A stretch of DNA of 64,000 nucleotides from Bacteroidales bacterium (GTDB lineage: Bacteria; Bacteroidota; Bacteroidia; Bacteroidales; JACABE01). Below are positions 7,808-16,134 of this stretch, piece by piece (the first letter of the stretch is position 1; each line of letters opens with the position of its first letter). The stretch spans positions 1-64,000 of the forward strand of contig JAHEYQ010000022.1 of NCBI GenBank assembly GCA_023251515.1, in the 5' to 3' direction. The position numbers were made by a program, and so were the translations under genes. The notes beneath the pieces were generated by a model, which worked only from the letters and a program-made list of their open reading frames with translations, was not told the origin of the DNA and ran no database searches.

Positions 7808-10390
7808 ATGAAAAGACTTTTACTTTGTGCTTTTTTGAGCATTACTTATCTTAGTATTTTTGCCCAGAATCTGGTCGATACATTACCACATAATAAGAAA
7901 GTGGTTTTAGAAGAATACACTGGAATTCATTGTCAGTATTGCCCCGATGGGCATAAAATTGCAAATCAAATTAAAACAGCTCATCCTAATGATGTTTTTT
8001 TAATTAATATTCATCAAGGAAGTTATGCAAACCCTGGTGCTGGAGAACCAAATTTTAAGACATCTTTTGGAGATGCTTTGGCTGCACAAACAGGATTAAC
8101 AGGTTATCCTTCAGGAACAATTAATCGGCATGTATTTTCTGGTACAACAACGGCTTTAAGTCGTTCTGTTTGGACAGCAGATGCAAACTTAATATTAGCA
8201 CAACCATCTTATGCCAATGTAGGTGTAAATGCAGTCGTTAATGTACAAACAGGTGTATTGACTGTTAATGTTGAGGTTTATTATACAGGAAATGCTCCAA
8301 GTTTAAATATGTTAAATGTTGCTTTATTGCAAAATAATTTGGAAGGGCCTCAAACGGGTGGTTCTCAATATAATCCCACTCAAATATTGCCAAATGGGAA
8401 TTATAATCATGGTCATATGTTAAGACACTTAATTACTGGGCAATGGGGTGATTCAGTAAATGTTACATCTCATGGAACTTTTTTGAGTAAAACATATACC
8501 TATACGTTACCATCTTCTATTAATAATGTTGCATTAGAATATGGTAATTTAAGCGTTGTAGCATTTCTTGCACAAGGGAAACAAGAAATTATTACAGGTT
8601 CTGAAACAAAAGTGAAGCTTTCCAATTTTTTAAATTCAAGAGATATTTCAATTACAAATGTTTCTTCATATAACGATATTTGCAACGATAGTATTCAGCC
8701 AACTGTTAGAATTAAAAATCTTGGTTCAGATACTGTAACTTCAATTTCATTTCAGTATTCTATAAATGGGAATTCAAATTTAACTTATAATTGGACAGGC
8801 TTTTTATTACCATATTCCTCTTCAGATATTGTTTTTCCTTTTCTTACTTCATTTGCAGTAATGCCTTCTAATGCTATTACTGTTTCTATTGGAAATATTA
8901 ATGGAAATACAGATCAAAATTCAACAAATGATACATTTGTAAAATCCAATATTTTACAAACTAATAATATTACAAGTGGTGCTAATGGGCATGTATTTAC
9001 TTTTGTTCAAGATAGATACGGTTCAGAGTCAACTTGGAAAATTATTGAAGATGAAACCAATACGGTAATTGCTTCTGGAGGTCCATATGCAGATTTATCT
9101 GCAAATGGAACATTGGCTCATGCCGTTAATATTACTTTTTCAAATGCCGGTTGTTATACAGTAATAGTTAATGATGCGTATGGTGATGGAATAAATTCTG
9201 GTTATGGCGCAGGAAGTTATAAGCTAGTTAATGCTGCAAATGAAGTAGTTTTGTCTTCAAATGGTGTTTTTCCAAAACAAGATAGAAAGGTCTTTAATTT
9301 GAGTTCGTTAGTTGGATATTATTCTCATAATTTGCAAATTTTCAATAATAATAATTTAGTATCTAATAATGGTGTTTTAAATGTAAAGTTTGCTGTTAAT
9401 GATACAATTAAGTTACCTTTTAAAGTAAAAAATATTTCCGGAGTTCCTATTAATGTAAAAGTTAAGAAAATATATGGAAATATAATAACTGGTACTGACA
9501 CCACAAACTCATTTCAATTTACTGGACAGAATTACAGTCCCTCTAATTTTGTTTCAAATGATTCCGCAAATATTGCTCCTATTTCATTTGATTCAAGTTT
9601 TGTTGCAAAATACTTTACAAATGGACTTTTGGGCTATTCTAAAATTACATATGTTTTTTATAATATATCTAATATGTCAGACTCAATGAGTATTGCTGTA
9701 AATTATAACACGATTTCAAATTTAGAAATTTATAATAATAATAGTCTTGTAACTAATAATGGAAGTATTAATATTATTAAAGGGATAAATGATACAATAA
9801 TATTACCACTTAAGGTTTCTAATATTTCAGGAACTCCAATTCGTATAAAAATAAAAAAAGTATATGGAAATATGATTGCCGGAACTGAAAATACAAATAT
9901 TATCAATTTCAATTCTATTAATTATATCCCCAATATTATGAATACACCAGATTCTAATGTAATTTATTCACATACAATTGATTCGTCTTTTATTGCTTCA
10001 TATTGGACAAATGGGGCTGAAGGAAATTCTAAAATTACTTATGTTTTTTATAATATTGATAATCCACAGGATACAATGTGTGTTAATGTTAACTTTATTA
10101 CATCTACTGTTGGAATTAATATTTCACAGAATAATCTTTTTGTTTCTAATTTATATCCAAATCCTGCAAAAAATAATGTAGAAGTTAGTTTCAATTTAAA
10201 TGATAACAAAGATGTTAATATTAGCATATACAATAGCTTAGGCGCTTTGGTTTATAGCCAGAATGAAGGTAATTTAACTTCAGGAAATCATACTGTTAAT
10301 GTTAATGTAAGCAAATTGTCAAGCGGTGTTTATTATATGAACGTAAAAGCCGGTGATAATACTATTACTAAAAAATTAATCATCGAATAA
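7808..10390 (+). CDS. Secreted Omp28-like thioredoxin-fold protein with T9SS sorting domain
   Basis: An 860-residue cell-surface protein. It has a signal peptide (ending near IFAQ, residue 20), then an Omp28-like thioredoxin-fold domain (about 28-270) with a CQYC redox pair in EEYTGIHCQYCPDGH and a likely cis-Pro loop GYPSGTINR. A beta-rich middle domain (about 385-490, with DAYGDGINSGYG) is followed by two tandem copies of a domain of about 125 residues (about 515-640 and 640-765; compare NISGVPINVKVKKIYGN with NISGTPIRIKIKKVYGN). The last 75 residues are a type A T9SS sorting domain (SNLYPNPAKNNVEVSF ... KKLIIE). A third copy of the repeated domain makes up most of the next gene. A TATTTTTG box at 7757-7764 may be its -7 element. 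The substrate is unknown. Confidence 0.85.
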   Translation: MKRLLLCAFLSITYLSIFAQNLVDTLPHNKKVVLEEYTGIHCQYCPDGHKIANQIKTAHPNDVFLINIHQGSYANPGAGEPNFKTSFGDALAAQTGLTGYPSGTINRHVFSGTTTALSRSVWTADANLILAQPSYANVGVNAVVNVQTGVLTVNVEVYYTGNAPSLNMLNVALLQNNLEGPQTGGSQYNPTQILPNGNYNHGHMLRHLITGQWGDSVNVTSHGTFLSKTYTYTLPSSINNVALEYGNLSVVAFLAQGKQEIITGSETKVKLSNFLNSRDISITNVSSYNDICNDSIQPTVRIKNLGSDTVTSISFQYSINGNSNLTYNWTGFLLPYSSSDIVFPFLTSFAVMPSNAITVSIGNINGNTDQNSTNDTFVKSNILQTNNITSGANGHVFTFVQDRYGSESTWKIIEDETNTVIASGGPYADLSANGTLAHAVNITFSNAGCYTVIVNDAYGDGINSGYGAGSYKLVNAANEVVLSSNGVFPKQDRKVFNLSSLVGYYSHNLQIFNNNNLVSNNGVLNVKFAVNDTIKLPFKVKNISGVPINVKVKKIYGNIITGTDTTNSFQFTGQNYSPSNFVSNDSANIAPISFDSSFVAKYFTNGLLGYSKITYVFYNISNMSDSMSIAVNYNTISNLEIYNNNSLVTNNGSINIIKGINDTIILPLKVSNISGTPIRIKIKKVYGNMIAGTENTNIINFNSINYIPNIMNTPDSNVIYSHTIDSSFIASYWTNGAEGNSKITYVFYNIDNPQDTMCVNVNFITSTVGINISQNNLFVSNLYPNPAKNNVEVSFNLNDNKDVNISIYNSLGALVYSQNEGNLTSGNHTVNVNVSKLSSGVYYMNVKAGDNTITKKLIIE

Positions 10391-10408
10391 TAATCAGTAT
10401 TCATACAA

Positions 10409-10445
10409 AATGGAATAAGACTTTCAGTGTCTTATTCCATTTTTA
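10409..10445 (+). terminator. Rho-independent terminator
   Basis: Perfect 13-bp stem (AATGGAATAAGAC at 10409-10421 pairing with 10429-10441), 7-nt loop and a T tract. It separates the two T9SS-cargo genes, so the downstream paralogue needs its own promoter or depends on readthrough. Confidence 0.85.
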
Positions 10446-10457
10446 ATATCAATTAAA

Positions 10458-11183
10458 ATGAAAAAAATATCAGTTTTGATTTTAAGTCTGTTGTTTATAG
10501 CAACATTGGGCTTCTCTCAGAATCTAAAGATTTATTATAATGGTAGTTTGCTTACCAATAATCAGGAAATAAGTGTAAGTGGAACTCCAAACGATTATAT
10601 TTATGTCCCTTTCAAAGTAAAAAATGTAGGAACTTCAACTATTAGTATGAAAGTGAAAAAAATTGAACATTCATTGGTTAATGGTTCGGAAAATGCGTAT
10701 TGCTTTGCAGGCAACTGTTTTGCTCCTGAAATAATAATTTCACCTAATACAGCAGTAATTGCCTCTAATCAGTTTGATACTACATTTACAGCAGATTATA
10801 ATGGGAATGGAAAATCAGGAACATCCATTATTTCTTATGTGTTTTATAATATAAACAATGTAAATGATTCCGTTAGTGTAAAAGTTAATTATACAACTTC
10901 TGTTGGAATTAATGATATTTCAAAAGCTGATATTCGTTTTTCTGATGCATATCCTAATCCAGCTAATAATTCAACTACAATTGCTTACGCTTTGCCAAAA
11001 GCTACAAATACTGCCAGTATCAGAATATCAAATATTCTTGGTTCAAAAATATCCGAAACCTTACTTGAAGATTTTAATGGACGTAAAACTATTGATGTCA
11101 GCAATTTGAATGAAGGTGTTTATTTTTATTCTTTAATCGTAAATAATAAGATTTATTTTACTAAGAAGTTAGTGGTGAAATAG
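10458..11183 (+). CDS. Small T9SS-sorted protein, single copy of the neighbouring repeat domain
   Basis: This 241-residue secreted protein has a signal peptide (ending near GFSQ, residue 21), one beta-sandwich-like domain (about 22-150) and a type A T9SS C-terminal sorting domain (about 160-241; FSDAYPNPANNSTTIAY ... KKLVVK). The middle domain is clearly the same as the two tandem domains at the end of the upstream protein: both have NGSLLTNN or similar, an ND-PFKVKN segment, MKVKKIEH and SKITYVFYNINN-like strands. It looks like a duplicated module of the upstream gene given its own secretion signals. Function is unknown; it may be a surface adhesin or partner of the larger protein. Confidence 0.8.
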   Translation: MKKISVLILSLLFIATLGFSQNLKIYYNGSLLTNNQEISVSGTPNDYIYVPFKVKNVGTSTISMKVKKIEHSLVNGSENAYCFAGNCFAPEIIISPNTAVIASNQFDTTFTADYNGNGKSGTSIISYVFYNINNVNDSVSVKVNYTTSVGINDISKADIRFSDAYPNPANNSTTIAYALPKATNTASIRISNILGSKISETLLEDFNGRKTIDVSNLNEGVYFYSLIVNNKIYFTKKLVVK

Positions 11184-11202
11184 ATTTTTGTATAATTTTA
11201 AT

Positions 11203-11238
11203 AAAAGCCTGTATGAGATTTATCATTCAGGCTTTTTT
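11203..11238 (+). terminator. Rho-independent terminator
   Basis: Stem AAAAGCCTG / CAGGCTTTT with a 16-nt loop and a T run, placed just after the T9SS gene ending at 11183. Confidence 0.75.
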
Positions 11239-11380
11239 ATTTATAAATTATTCAAATACTTTGTGTTGCCTATTTTTGAAATGTCATTTACAATTAACTT
11301 TAATAAAGCTTTGCCATTCTGGTCTGATATATTATTTTTTTTTATAATTTTGCTTAAAACTTAAATAAAAATACTACACT

Positions 11381-12397
11381 ATGATATCAAATATTAACTA
11401 CGATAAATTGTTTAAATCATTTAATACCCAAAAAGTTATGATAATTGGTGATGTAATGATTGATGCTTATTTATGGGGAAAAGTTGATAGGATTTCTCCT
11501 GAAGCTCCTGTACCTGTTGTAGTTGTAAACAAAAGAGAAAATCGATTGGGTGGAGCTGCAAATGTTGCTTTAAATGTTCAGGCAATAGGTGCAACCCCGA
11601 TACTTTGTTCTGTAATTGGTGATGATATTAAAGGTGCTGAATTTATTAATCTTCTGAAAGAGAATAATATATCTGATGAAGGAATTGTGCAGAGCAGCAA
11701 AAGACCTACAACTACCAAGTTTCGTATTTTTGGAAATAATGCACAAATGCTCAGAGTAGATGAAGAAGTTTCGCATCCTTTAGAAAAGCATGATAATGAG
11801 TTGTTTATAAAAAGAGTTGAAGATTTATTATATAGTCAGACAATTAATAGTGTAATTATTCAGGATTATGATAAAGGTGTAATATCTAAAGATTTACTTG
11901 ATAGAATAATCGACAAACTCAATGAGCTGAATATTCCTGTTGCAGTGGATCCGAAAAAAAGAAATTTTTCATTATATAAAAATGTAAGTTTATTTAAGCC
12001 TAATTTGAAAGAACTCAGAGAAGGCTTGAAACTAGAAAATGAGATCTTATCAGAAGAAGAACTTATAGAAATAACCAATTCATTACTCGACAAACAAAAT
12101 ATCAGAATTATACTTACAACTTTATCGGAAAAAGGTGTTTTCCTTACTTGTAATTCACGTGACAGAGGTCGTATTAACGAATTAATTCCTGCTCAAATCA
12201 GAAGTATTGCAGATGTTTCAGGTGCCGGTGATACAGTGATTAGTACAGCTGCCGTTTGTCTGGGTCTCGATTTGAAAGCGGTGGATATTGCTTTTATTTC
12301 TAATTTGTCGGGTGGTCTGGTGTGTGAACAACTTGGTGTTGTCCCTGTTGATAAGGAAGTATTACTTAACGAATTAAAATCATTAAAACAGAATTAA
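11381..12397 (+). CDS. rfaE1: D-glycero-beta-D-manno-heptose-7-phosphate kinase (PfkB family)
   Basis: Phosphorylates heptose 7-phosphate at C1 in ADP-heptose synthesis for the LPS core. The 338 residues form one PfkB/ribokinase fold: GDVMIDAYLWGKVDRISPEA near residue 23, the substrate loop RLGGAANVALN (about 55), and the anion-hole and catalytic motif SGAGDT with Asp284. Only the kinase half of HldE is present; the nucleotidyltransferase half (RfaE2) is absent here and must be elsewhere. A TAATTTTG box at 11345-11352 is a likely -7 element. The ubiE start lies 3 nt after its stop, so it heads a kinase-ubiE-porT operon. Confidence 0.88.
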   Translation: MISNINYDKLFKSFNTQKVMIIGDVMIDAYLWGKVDRISPEAPVPVVVVNKRENRLGGAANVALNVQAIGATPILCSVIGDDIKGAEFINLLKENNISDEGIVQSSKRPTTTKFRIFGNNAQMLRVDEEVSHPLEKHDNELFIKRVEDLLYSQTINSVIIQDYDKGVISKDLLDRIIDKLNELNIPVAVDPKKRNFSLYKNVSLFKPNLKELREGLKLENEILSEEELIEITNSLLDKQNIRIILTTLSEKGVFLTCNSRDRGRINELIPAQIRSIADVSGAGDTVISTAAVCLGLDLKAVDIAFISNLSGGLVCEQLGVVPVDKEVLLNELKSLKQN

Positions 12398-12399
12398 AA

Positions 12400-13119
12400 T
12401 TGCAACAGGAAAATATTTCAGATAGCTCAGGGAAAAAAGAATATGTTAGAACGATGTTTAATGACATAGCCGTTCGGTATGATTTTTTAAACCATTTTTT
12501 GTCGTTAAATATCGATTATTTATGGCGTAAGAATGTAATCTCAATTTTAAAACCATATAAACCAAAATTGATATTGGATGTAGCAACCGGAACTGCTGAT
12601 CTTGCACTTCAAGCTACCACATTAAATCCTGATAAGATTATCGGAATTGATATTTCGGAAGAAATGCTTAAAATTGGTCAAAAAAAGATTTTTGATAAGA
12701 ATAAAGAATCTGTAATTCAATTGATTAATGCCGATTCAGAAAATATGCCACTTGAGTCTGCTTATTTTGATGCTTGCATGGTTGCTTTTGGCGTCAGAAA
12801 TTTCGAAAATCTAAAACAAGGATTGCACGAAATGCACAGAGTATTGAAACCCAATGGAATTTTAGTTGTTCTTGAATTTTCTAAGCCCAAGAAGTTCCCA
12901 GTAAAACAATTTTATAATTTTTATTTTAAAAATATTTTACCGATACTCGGAAAATTGATTTCAAAGAATGATAATGCTTATATGTATTTACCTGAATCAG
13001 TTAATCAATTTCCGGATGGCGAAAATTTTACAAAAATTCTAACAGAAATTGGGTTTAACGATTTGAAAATCAAAAAACAAAGCTTCGGAATTGCAAGTAT
13101 TTATATTGGAATAAAATAA
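12400..13119 (+). CDS. ubiE: Demethylmenaquinone methyltransferase
   Basis: SAM-dependent C-methyltransferase that makes menaquinone from demethylmenaquinone. The 239-residue protein has the UbiE start block MFNDIAVRYDFLNHFLSLN, the SAM-binding motif LDVATGTADLAL (about 61-72), GIDISEEML, and the late motif VAFGVRNFENL. It starts with TTG at 12400, 2 nt after the previous stop; Met19 would leave out little conserved sequence, so the exact start is uncertain. porT follows immediately, an arrangement recurrent in Bacteroidetes. Confidence 0.93.
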   Translation: MQQENISDSSGKKEYVRTMFNDIAVRYDFLNHFLSLNIDYLWRKNVISILKPYKPKLILDVATGTADLALQATTLNPDKIIGIDISEEMLKIGQKKIFDKNKESVIQLINADSENMPLESAYFDACMVAFGVRNFENLKQGLHEMHRVLKPNGILVVLEFSKPKKFPVKQFYNFYFKNILPILGKLISKNDNAYMYLPESVNQFPDGENFTKILTEIGFNDLKIKKQSFGIASIYIGIK

Positions 13120-13121
13120 AA

Positions 13122-13880
13122 TTGACAATTAAGCGTTTTGCAGATTATATGAATAATAAAATCATGTTTGTTTCAAAGAAGTATATTTTTGTTTTTTTAA
13201 TTTGTAATTTTGCTTTTCTTCAACTAAATGCACAAAGAGCGAGAATTCCAAATAATCCTAATTATGATTTAAAGCCTTATCATTTTGGATTTATGTTGGG
13301 TTTGAATCAAATGAACTTTGCAATTAAACCGGTTAGTGATTTGGTTCCTCTTGATACATTGTATGATGTGGAAGCTGTGCCAAAATTGGGTTTTAATATT
13401 GGTATTATTGCCGATTTAAAACTGAATAATTATATGAATATTAGATTTATACCCTCATTATCGTTTGGCGAAAGGGTTTTGAACTATTCAATTAAATATA
13501 ATAACACAATCATTTCTACTGTTGGGAAAAAAGTTGAATCAACTTATATCGAATTACCACTTGAAATAAAGCTTCGTTCTCAGCGTATGACAAATACAAG
13601 AGCTTACGTTCTGGGTGGTTTTAAATACTGTATTGATTTGGCATCTCAGGCAAAAAAGAAAGAAGATAATGATGACTATGTGTTAAAGCTCGAAAAAAGT
13701 GATTTTCTGCTTGAACTTGGAGTAGGATTTGATTTTTATCTTGTTTATTTTAAATTAGGTACCGAACTCAAAATGTCTTATGGCATAAAAGATTTATTAG
13801 TTAGAGAAGACAATGTCTTTACCAATGGAATTGAAAAATTAAATTCCAAAATGTTTCAGTTCTCGTTAACATTTGAATAG
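13122..13880 (+). CDS. porT: Type IX secretion / gliding protein PorT
   Basis: Outer-membrane beta-barrel of the PorT/SprT family needed for T9SS function. The product (252 residues from TTG at 13122) has a hydrophobic signal region ending near LQLNAQ, followed by an eight-strand-barrel-like pattern with typical segments YHFGFMLGLNQMNFAIKP and ESTYIELPLEIKLRS. ATG codons at 13149 and 13164 are good alternative starts and would give a cleaner signal peptide. Position directly behind ubiE supports the call. It would serve the T9SS cargo proteins found elsewhere in this window. Confidence 0.88.
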   Translation: MTIKRFADYMNNKIMFVSKKYIFVFLICNFAFLQLNAQRARIPNNPNYDLKPYHFGFMLGLNQMNFAIKPVSDLVPLDTLYDVEAVPKLGFNIGIIADLKLNNYMNIRFIPSLSFGERVLNYSIKYNNTIISTVGKKVESTYIELPLEIKLRSQRMTNTRAYVLGGFKYCIDLASQAKKKEDNDDYVLKLEKSDFLLELGVGFDFYLVYFKLGTELKMSYGIKDLLVREDNVFTNGIEKLNSKMFQFSLTFE

Positions 13881-13948
13881 CAATACATTAAAGTTTTTAG
13901 CTGTATAAGATTTATGCAGTTTTTGAATATTTTCAAATATAAAAAATC

Positions 13949-15496
13949 ATGATTAAAGAAATAGAAATTGCTCTTTTACCAGAGCAATTAAATAATAATA
14001 CCTCTTACGAAAAAGCTATAGCTCAAACCATTAGAGTGCCTAGAGAAAAAATAAATACTTATGCTGTTCTGAAAAAATCAATAGATGCACGTAAGCAAAA
14101 AGTGATGTTTCGTTTGAAATTGATTGTATATACACATGAATCGCATCCAAAAGAGGAGCTGACAAAACAGATTTCTTATAAATATTCTCAGAGTGCTGAG
14201 AAAGTTATAGTTATAGGCGCTGGTCCTGCTGGTTTATTTGCGGCTTTAAGGCTTCTTGAATTGGGATTAAAACCCATAATTCTTGAAAGAGGAAAGGAAG
14301 TCGAAAACCGAAAACATGATATTGCATCTTTAAACAGGGAGCATTTGGTAAATCCTGATTCTAATTATTGTTTTGGTGAAGGTGGTGCAGGAACTTATTC
14401 TGATGGGAAATTATACACTCGATCCACTAAAAGAGGCAATGTGAATGATGTTTTACAGAAATTGGTTGATCATGGGGCATCGCCGGATATCTTAATTGAC
14501 GCTCATCCTCATATTGGTACCGATAAATTGCCAAATATTATTCAAAATATGAGATATACCATAAAGGAATATGGTGGTGAGTTTTATTTTGATACCCGAA
14601 TCAGCGATTTAGAGATAAAAGACAACAAAATAAAATATGTTGTTGATCAGAAGGGAAATAAATTTGATGCGAAGATTATTATTTTGGCAACAGGTCATTC
14701 ATCCCGAGATATTTACGAATTGTTGAGTAGAAAAGAGATTTTAATCGAATCAAAACCATTTGCTTTAGGTGTCAGAATTGAGCATCCACAGTCATTAATT
14801 GATTCAATTCAATATCATACTAATAAAAAGAATCAGTTTTTGCCAGCTGCAACCTATCAATTGGTTACACAAGTTGAAGAAAGAGGTGTATTTTCCTTTT
14901 GTATGTGTCCTGGTGGAATTATTGTTCCGGCAGCAACTGAAGCAGGTCAGATTGTAGTAAACGGGATGTCTAATTCGAGACGAAATTCTCCTTTTGCAAA
15001 CTCAGGAATGGTTGTTTCTGTAGAACTAAGAGATTTGCAGGCTTATGAAAAGTATGGAGCGCTTGCTGGTTTAAAATATCAGGAAGATATTGAAAAAGCT
15101 GCATTTTTATTTGCAAATAAAGGACAGACTGCACCTGCACAACGTATGACAGATTTTGTAAATAGTAAAATTTCCTCATCTTTAAATAGTAATTCCTATA
15201 CGCCAGGAGCAATTTCTGCTCCATTGCACGAAATACTTCCAAAAAGTATTTCTAAGCGATTACAACAGGCTTTTATTGAATTTGATGTGAAGATGAAGGG
15301 ATATTACACTAACGAAGCCAATATTTTTGGTGTAGAGTCCCGAACATCCTCTCCAGTAAGAGTGCCAAGAAATCCTGAAACTTTTACGCATTTGCAGATT
15401 GAAAATCTCTATCCATGTGGTGAAGGAGCAGGATATGCAGGTGGTATTGTCTCCTCAGCATTAGATGGTATTGCAGTTGCAGATAAAATTATTTAA
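13949..15496 (+). CDS. FAD-dependent oxidoreductase (NAD(FAD)-utilizing dehydrogenase family)
   Basis: A 515-residue flavoprotein of the COG2509-type family. An N-terminal alpha/beta region (about 1-80) precedes the dinucleotide-binding motif VIVIGAGPAGLFAALRLLE (about 86-104). Further family features are CFGEGGAGTYSDGKLYTR (about 140), ATGHSSRDIYELL and the C-terminal CGEGAGYAGGIVSSALDGI, which closes the FAD site. The physiological substrate is not known for this family. It stands alone after porT, 68 nt away, without an obvious promoter. Confidence 0.85.
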   Translation: MIKEIEIALLPEQLNNNTSYEKAIAQTIRVPREKINTYAVLKKSIDARKQKVMFRLKLIVYTHESHPKEELTKQISYKYSQSAEKVIVIGAGPAGLFAALRLLELGLKPIILERGKEVENRKHDIASLNREHLVNPDSNYCFGEGGAGTYSDGKLYTRSTKRGNVNDVLQKLVDHGASPDILIDAHPHIGTDKLPNIIQNMRYTIKEYGGEFYFDTRISDLEIKDNKIKYVVDQKGNKFDAKIIILATGHSSRDIYELLSRKEILIESKPFALGVRIEHPQSLIDSIQYHTNKKNQFLPAATYQLVTQVEERGVFSFCMCPGGIIVPAATEAGQIVVNGMSNSRRNSPFANSGMVVSVELRDLQAYEKYGALAGLKYQEDIEKAAFLFANKGQTAPAQRMTDFVNSKISSSLNSNSYTPGAISAPLHEILPKSISKRLQQAFIEFDVKMKGYYTNEANIFGVESRTSSPVRVPRNPETFTHLQIENLYPCGEGAGYAGGIVSSALDGIAVADKII

Positions 15497-15577
15497 TTTT
15501 TTTTCTGTTTTAGTATAAAGAAAATCAATTTGATAAGAGAATATACAGATAAAAAGAGAAAAAAAAGTAAAAAAAAG

Positions 15578-15608
15578 TTTGTCAGTATGAAAAAAAGTTA
15601 TAATTTTG
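15578..15608 (+). promoter_or_regulatory. Promoter for tRNA-Glu and rpsT
   Basis: TTTG at 15578-15581, a 19-nt spacer and TAATTTTG at 15601-15608 match the phylum promoter. The expected start lies about 15 nt before the tRNA. Confidence 0.75.
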
Positions 15609-15631
15609 CACCCGCATTCAGATGATAACAC

Positions 15632-15706
15632 GGTCCGTTCGTCTAGCTGGCCCAGGACGCTAGGTTTTCATCCTAGAAATCAGGGGTTCGAATCCCCTAC
15701 GGACTA
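15632..15706 (+). tRNA. tRNA-Glu (UUC)
   Basis: A 75-nt cloverleaf. The acceptor arms GGTCCGT and ACGGACT pair (one G-U at the end). The D stem is GTCT/GGAC. The anticodon stem CTAGG/CCTAG encloses loop TTTTCAT, giving anticodon UUC. The T arm CAGGGGTTCGAATCCCCTA is canonical. CCA is not encoded. rpsT follows after 27 nt. Confidence 0.97.
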
Positions 15707-15733
15707 CATAACAAAAAAATTAAAAATAGAAAA

Positions 15734-15985
15734 ATGGCTAATCACAAATCAGCGATTAAACGCATCAGATCTAACGACGCTAAAAGATTACGTAACAGAT
15801 ACTACGCTAAAACTATGCGTAATGCCTTAAAAGCTTTTAGAGAATTAACTGACAAAGCGGTTGCTACTGAAAAGTTACCTCATATGGTTTCTTTGATTGA
15901 TAAAGTTGCTAAAAAATCTGTTATTCACAAGAATAAAGCTGGTAACTTAAAATCAAAATTGATGCACAAATTAAACAATATGTAG
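15734..15985 (+). CDS. rpsT: 30S ribosomal protein S20
   Basis: Small-subunit protein that binds 16S rRNA early in assembly. The 83-residue, very basic helical protein begins [20 protein letters not shown], the standard S20 start, and continues with helices rich in Lys and Arg. It lies 27 nt after tRNA-Glu and is probably on the same transcript, closed by a strong terminator at 16006. Confidence 0.97.
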   Translation: MANHKSAIKRIRSNDAKRLRNRYYAKTMRNALKAFRELTDKAVATEKLPHMVSLIDKVAKKSVIHKNKAGNLKSKLMHKLNNM

Positions 15986-16005
15986 TTTTCTATTTAAGAT
16001 TTATT

Positions 16006-16038
16006 AAAAAGGCTGTCTTACCAAAGACAGCCTTTTTT
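16006..16038 (+). terminator. Rho-independent terminator after rpsT
   Basis: Stem AAAAAGGCTGTCTT pairs with AAGACAGCCTTTTT across a 4-nt loop and ends in six T. Confidence 0.9.
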
Positions 16039-16073
16039 CGTATGCATATTTTTATACAATTCTAACATATTTA

Positions 16074-16104
16074 TTTAAACTTATTGATTTTTTTTGTAGG
16101 TTTG
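16074..16104 (+). promoter_or_regulatory. Probable hutH promoter
   Basis: TTTA (one base off the -33 TTTG), a 19-nt spacer and TAGGTTTG at 16097-16104. The expected leader is about 25 nt. Confidence 0.55.
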
Positions 16105-16134
16105 TAGCATTAAACTAATCAATTTATTTATAAT

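Noticed and set aside
11381..12397. Bifunctional HldE
   Set aside because: The protein ends after the PfkB domain; the nucleotidyltransferase half with its HxGH motif is missing.
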